NCBI RefSeq assembly: GCF_030915485.1
Contig: NZ_CP133266.1
Coordinates: 3,910,001-3,974,000 of the forward strand
Reading direction: 5' to 3'
DNA length: 64,000 nt
Source: Neobacillus sp. PS3-40
GTDB lineage: Bacteria > Bacillota > Bacilli > Bacillales > Cytobacillaceae
Below the pieces are notes generated by a model. It ran no database searches. It saw nothing but the letters and a program-made list of their open reading frames with translations, and was not told the DNA's origin. Below, piece by piece: positions 59,787-64,000 of the stretch. The position numbers and the translations under genes are program-made. Each line of letters begins with the position of its first letter. Position 1 is the stretch's first letter.

Positions 59787-62260
59787 TTCATTCAATTAAA
59801 GGATTGTCCCTTAGATTCTTTCAAACTAATAAGTTTATTGTCCTTTCATCCATCGTAACTGTAATGCTATCTATTTCTTTGATTATCATTATGTCTTTAT
59901 TTATTGTTAATGCTAAGCAGTCACTTAAATCAGAAATACATAAATTATATGGGATTATGGATATTGCCGTTGGATATAACCTTGATGATAATAAGCAAAT
60001 AGATACGGCCTTTATCGGAAATATTTCTAAACTAAAGAACGTACAAGCCTATTCGTCTGTATTGGTTACTAGACTGAACGTTAATAAGATAAGGTCTGAA
60101 GTATACACGCTCGGTATTGAAAATGATTCTCTTGGAAAAAGCAGATATCAGGTTAGCAAGAATATTGCCGAAAATGAGGTAAGTATTAATAAAAGGCTAG
60201 CTCAAGAATTAAAAGCGAAAACGGGAGATCAAGTATCAATTGAAAATAGGACACTTAGAGTGCGTGAAGTAATTGATGATATAGAAGGAGCAGGAATCGT
60301 AACCGATAAACTTATTTTATCTAGAAAAATTGTAAAACAAATAATATTGGAAAAGACAGGAGTTAATAATGAAGCAACTTATATTCAGATAAAGGCGAAA
60401 GTTGATGCTAATAAGATTTTCCTGGCAAATCAGATTAAGGAGCTTGACCCGTCTTTGAGAATTGATGTTGTAGAAGAAGACCCTATAATAAAGAAAAATT
60501 TAGAATACTTAAACGGATTTATTATTGTTCTTTCTATTCTTGTCCTGATTGTCACGTCATTAGTAGTAATTACAAATTTTGAAGTAGTGTTATATAAGTA
60601 TAAAAATCAATTTGCTATTATGCGCTCAATAGGGGCAAGCAGAAACCAGATATTCAAGCTGGTTTGGATGCAAACAGGTCTCATTAATGCTACCGGAGCT
60701 TTACTGGGCTTCATTCTTGCATTAGGTTGTTATCAGCTCCTGCATGAAGGTCTGGAACAATTATTTTCATTTCAAAGTGAAAGTATCCAATTGCATTATA
60801 GTATAGCTATTCTGATCATGATTGTGAGTTTAGCATTAATACAGGCTTTCATGCTAGTACCTGCCTATAAAAGCACGAAAATACTGCCAATAAAAATCCT
60901 TCAAAGCAATGAAGAGAATGATTTCTCCGGTAAAAAATTCAGGAAGATCCTTGGAACCAGTATTTTAATAGCGTGTTTATCACTAATAGTATTCGGTATA
61001 GCAAATCGAGTTCCTCTCTACATTTTAGTTGCAGCTTTATTATTGGTCTTGGGTGTATTCCAATTGCTGCCTTTACTATTGCCTACGATCCTAGCACGTA
61101 TTTCACCTTTAATTGGAATCGTATTTGGAAAACAGGCATATATTGCAATTCGAAATATGATTCCCCAAGTTAGAAGAAATACATTTGTCATACTAACAAT
61201 TAGTACGATGATGATCATAGCAGTTTTTGGATCTGCTTTTTTTAATACGATCAAAACAAATGAGGAAAATTATCTGAAAGAACAATATCCAACAAATATC
61301 GTTCTAAAAAGCAGACTGGGTTCTCAATCTAATTTGCCTTTAACCGAACTACAAAATGAAATAAAGGAAGTAAATGGGGTTACAAGTTCTTATGCTACAA
61401 CAGGTGTTGCAACAGCGGGTGTTGAGGTGAATGGAAAATTTAAGGATTTTGAATACCAATTGGTGGATATGAAAGAGATGTCAAGAGCAGGTTTCCTACC
61501 CGAACTGTCAAACGTAACTGGCAAGGAAATGATTGTCACTCAGGAATTTGCCGAAAAATATCATATTGAAAAAGGTGAAACTCTAAATCTGGGGCTTTAT
61601 TCAGATGAAGCGCAAAAAATGATCCCGAATGGTACCTATACTGTATCAGGTATTGTAAAAGACTTTCCAGCAACGTTTACTGATGTAATTTTTGACCGAA
61701 GTAACAAAGCTTTTACTACAAAGTTTATTCACTTTGACAGTTTTTATATTAGCAGCAAAAATGAAAAGTCTACTCTGAAGGAAATAGCAACCTTGAAGCG
61801 CCAGTATCCCGAAATCCAAGTGAATAGTTATAAAACTTCGCTTAAAGAATCAAAATTAATGCTGTATCAGAGATGGCATATTTTTATTGCAGTGATTAAT
61901 ATTCTCCTTGTAAGTGTATGTATAGCTGTAATAAATACATTAATTAATAATGTATACTCGAAGAGAAAAGAACTGGCCATCCTGAGAACGTTATCTTTAA
62001 ACCGGAATGGAATTACCAAAGTAATAATGACACAAATTTTTGTGTATATCTTACTTGGCCTGGGACTTGGCATGATATTAGGTATGCTAATGACCTATAT
62101 TCTTAGCCTGATTGATGGTACTTCCATACACTTTGATTATTTGTATAGCGCTATCATTATTTGCGTTTTCATAGCAGTTATGAGTCTAATATTTATACCT
62201 TTTGCAAGAAGTATTGGTAAAACAAAGCTTTTCTTAGAGTTAGCACATGATAATAAGTAA
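59783..62260 (+). CDS. FtsX/MacB-type ABC transporter permease
   Basis: The 825-residue protein has an N-terminal helix, an extracytoplasmic part of ~200 residues (residues ~45-245), three helices with YKYKNQFAIMRSIGASRNQIFKLVW, two to three additional central helices, a second extracytoplasmic part (~500-700) and a final set of three helices with YSKRKELAILRTLSLNRNGITKVIMTQI. It is the two-FtsX-domain arrangement of lipoprotein or peptide exporters. It pairs with the overlapping ATPase gene. Confidence 0.88.
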   Translation: MIHSIKGLSLRFFQTNKFIVLSSIVTVMLSISLIIIMSLFIVNAKQSLKSEIHKLYGIMDIAVGYNLDDNKQIDTAFIGNISKLKNVQAYSSVLVTRLNVNKIRSEVYTLGIENDSLGKSRYQVSKNIAENEVSINKRLAQELKAKTGDQVSIENRTLRVREVIDDIEGAGIVTDKLILSRKIVKQIILEKTGVNNEATYIQIKAKVDANKIFLANQIKELDPSLRIDVVEEDPIIKKNLEYLNGFIIVLSILVLIVTSLVVITNFEVVLYKYKNQFAIMRSIGASRNQIFKLVWMQTGLINATGALLGFILALGCYQLLHEGLEQLFSFQSESIQLHYSIAILIMIVSLALIQAFMLVPAYKSTKILPIKILQSNEENDFSGKKFRKILGTSILIACLSLIVFGIANRVPLYILVAALLLVLGVFQLLPLLLPTILARISPLIGIVFGKQAYIAIRNMIPQVRRNTFVILTISTMMIIAVFGSAFFNTIKTNEENYLKEQYPTNIVLKSRLGSQSNLPLTELQNEIKEVNGVTSSYATTGVATAGVEVNGKFKDFEYQLVDMKEMSRAGFLPELSNVTGKEMIVTQEFAEKYHIEKGETLNLGLYSDEAQKMIPNGTYTVSGIVKDFPATFTDVIFDRSNKAFTTKFIHFDSFYISSKNEKSTLKEIATLKRQYPEIQVNSYKTSLKESKLMLYQRWHIFIAVINILLVSVCIAVINTLINNVYSKRKELAILRTLSLNRNGITKVIMTQIFVYILLGLGLGMILGMLMTYILSLIDGTSIHFDYLYSAIIICVFIAVMSLIFIPFARSIGKTKLFLELAHDNK

Positions 62261-62361
62261 ATGGAGCATATGTTTAATATAAAAGAGGGTAATTAAAACA
62301 TTCCAATATATTGCTAATGATTAATGGGGAAAATCCAAAAATGGTAGCGGAAGGCGAAACG

Positions 62362-62571
62362 ATGAAAGAAAAAAAGGATAAACAGCAGTTAATAATGGGG
62401 TGTGTTTTGTTAGGAATTTTAATTATATTAGGAAGTTTACAAGTTGTTTTTTCGCCATTCATATTTGTTAGAGGTGTATCGTTAATTGCAGTCATAGGCT
62501 GTTCAATGGGTACAGGTGCATTTATAAGAGAACTTTTTATTTTAAAAATGGTTAAACAACCAAATCAATGA
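62362..62571 (+). CDS. 69-aa two-helix membrane protein
   Basis: The protein begins MKEKKDKQQLIMGCVLLGILIILGSLQVVFSPF and continues with VRGVSLIAVIGCSMGTGAFI, two hydrophobic hairpins, ending LFILKMVKQPNQ. I do not recognise it. GGAAGGCG lies before ATG 62362; ATG 62341 or 62311 would add up to 17 residues. It follows the exporter by about 100 bases. Confidence 0.6.
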   Translation: MKEKKDKQQLIMGCVLLGILIILGSLQVVFSPFIFVRGVSLIAVIGCSMGTGAFIRELFILKMVKQPNQ

Positions 62572-62758
62572 ATGGCACTACGAGATAAACGAGTACCTTT
62601 CAAATAATTTCCTTACTGATACCTTAAAAGTGATCATTTACCTTTTAATTTTTTAAGGATTCACTTACTTTCTTACACAAAAATAGACGATGAAAATTGA
62701 AACCCTATTGGAGAAAATCAGTCTAATAGTAGTAAGAAAGTAAAAGTGGGGGAATTAT

Positions 62759-64000
62759 ATGCTGAAAAATAAAATGATTATGTTGGTTTTGAGTATTTCT
62801 CTTGTACTTACTGGATGTAGTACTGTGGTTCATCAAAAAACGAGTGATGTAAAAACAGAAAGCAAGAACCAAACAAGTCAACAAACAACAAATTCAAGCT
62901 CAGCATCTATAAATACTGGAACTAATCAATCCTCCGGAACAACAACAGATACATCAGGTGGAGCCAACAAATCACCTGGAACAACAGCAAATCCCAGTGG
63001 AATTTTACCAATTCAGCCTGTAAAGAATACTACAGCACTTCAAAATAACGTAAATAGGAGCTTGGTCACAGCCGTTAGACTAGCTGATTTCAATACAGGA
63101 TGGGTTGGTGGTAATGGCTGGATAGCAAAAACTACTTCTGGCGGGAAAAAGTGGGCGGTTGTTTATCAAGGTAGTGGGACAGTAAAACAATTATTTGCGC
63201 TAAATCATTCAGATGTGTGGGCTACATTGAATCAAGGTGGTACTAATTTGCGACTCCTAAAATCCAGTGATGGTGGAAAGCACTGGGCCTTCATTGGAAT
63301 AGTTCCTACAAATTCTTTTCTTCATTTTACATCAAAAACCACTGCCTTAAGTGGGAAATACTTATCACAAGATGGCGGAAAAAGGTGGATTTCATTGCCA
63401 ACACCTAAAAGAATGGTGGGTGATGCTTATTTCCACGATGTAAAAAATGGGTGGGCAGTAACGCAAAGTAATAACGTATTTTATGTGAAAAGGGCGATAA
63501 ATGGTGGGAAATCGTGGAGTACTGTCATGACCAAAAGTTTATTTTCCCCACTAGCAGGTGCCATGATACGCTCAGCCGGAACGAATGATGCTTGGATTGA
63601 GCTAATCGGAGGTACTGGAATGAATCAAACTGCATACTCCGTTTTTCACACTATTGATGGTGGGAAGTCATGGAAGACAGTTATAGCTAATTCAACGGCA
63701 GGCGGCGGACCAGCTCCTGGTTTCGGTCTAGAGTATAATAATGGGCCAAATAATATGGGGGCGAAACCTGGACCTCTTTATGTGGTAAATCCACAAATTG
63801 CATTTATGGGTGGGTCATGCCCAGCATGTGATATTCCAAATTCTATTGGTTGGACGAAAGATGCAGGAAAAACGTGGATAAACAGCAATGTGACGTTAAA
63901 AGGATATGGGGAAGCATATTTGGCAATAGCGGATGAGAAACATGGATGGTGGATTACGACTGAAAATGAAAAACCAAGTACTATGTATACCACATCAGAC
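62759..64000 (+). CDS. BNR/YCF48-repeat lipoprotein, 3' end outside window
   Basis: The frame opens at ATG 62759 behind GGGGGAATT and stays open for 414 codons to the window edge. It has a lipobox (LTGC, Cys about residue 20), a Ser/Thr/Gly linker to ~100, and then a beta-propeller: repeated units with the Asp-box-like pattern S-x-DGG-K-x-W (SSDGGKHW, SQDGGKRW, INGGKSW, TIDGGKSW, TKDAGKTW). This is seen in sialidase/BNR and YCF48-like proteins that bind ligands or assist assembly. It likely sits on the outer membrane surface; the ligand is unknown. Confidence 0.82.
   Translation, partial: MLKNKMIMLVLSISLVLTGCSTVVHQKTSDVKTESKNQTSQQTTNSSSASINTGTNQSSGTTTDTSGGANKSPGTTANPSGILPIQPVKNTTALQNNVNRSLVTAVRLADFNTGWVGGNGWIAKTTSGGKKWAVVYQGSGTVKQLFALNHSDVWATLNQGGTNLRLLKSSDGGKHWAFIGIVPTNSFLHFTSKTTALSGKYLSQDGGKRWISLPTPKRMVGDAYFHDVKNGWAVTQSNNVFYVKRAINGGKSWSTVMTKSLFSPLAGAMIRSAGTNDAWIELIGGTGMNQTAYSVFHTIDGGKSWKTVIANSTAGGGPAPGFGLEYNNGPNNMGAKPGPLYVVNPQIAFMGGSCPACDIPNSIGWTKDAGKTWINSNVTLKGYGEAYLAIADEKHGWWITTENEKPSTMYTTSD

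Overview
The window is low-GC DNA from an endospore-forming Bacillaceae (Bacillus in the broad sense). It carries a comK homologue, a GlnK/GlnL-type two-component pair, a YwaF-family gene, Bacillus-type ribosome sites (AGGAGG, many GTG/TTG starts) and a Gly/His/Tyr-rich coat-like protein. I cannot fix the species. No rRNA, tRNA, CRISPR array or prophage is visible.

Layout. 1-1019: 3' end of a tryptophanase, then ridA. 1170-2996: a GNAT gene broken by an IS200/IS605-type TnpB element whose two ends can be placed to the base. 3302-5578: flavin electron-transfer operon (FMN-binding protein, ApbE flavin transferase, RnfD-like membrane subunit). 5800-8371: glycerate kinase, a doxX fragment, a sugar epimerase and a 43-aa protein. 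8448-10490: a 228-bp unit repeated three times, each copy holding a 21-bp-period array, split by an intact IS256-family element. 10591-19842: accessory genes (DoxX, MFS efflux, pirin, two SDRs, NUDIX, GNAT) and a broken PD-(D/E)XK gene. 19843-24369: decayed helicase-like gene, repeat modules and a chemotaxis receptor.

24370-32791 is the most interesting part. It is a ten-gene, tightly coupled operon: YdjY-like lipoprotein, TVP38/TMEM64 (VTT) protein, flippase-like protein, a GrdB-like protein with an in-frame UGA followed by a SECIS-like hairpin, a small membrane protein, a YnjB-like binding protein, two permeases, an ATPase and a CDP-alcohol phosphatidyltransferase. Its content parallels the uncharacterised E. 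coli ydjXYZ-ynjABCDEF cluster, with the putative selenoprotein where E. coli has other redox proteins. I read it as a membrane-lipid/transport/redox system that probably uses selenocysteine.

32797-39020: repeat modules, small membrane proteins, coat-like protein, a plsC-type acyltransferase behind a Fur-like box, comK and a small sigma factor. 39368-46509: amino-acid permease with a cre-like site, GlnK/GlnL, a glutamate symporter and glutamate dehydrogenase; a GlnL-type direct repeat lies in the divergent region. 46813-50575: operon of lipoprotein, DUF350 protein, unknown protein, glutathionylspermidine-synthase-like ligase and K+ channel. 50694-56942: YwaF, an orphan histidine kinase with a beta-ketoacyl-synthase-like protein lacking one catalytic His, and small proteins. 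56961-57315: seven tandem 52-bp hairpin units. 58089-64000: nucleoside phosphorylase, LolD/MacB-type ABC exporter and a BNR-repeat lipoprotein cut by the window end.

Intergenic DNA is unusually rich in dispersed repeats: arrays of short motifs at exact 21-bp spacing (three motif families), GGTGCC...GGCACC palindromes, and stray copies of gene ends.
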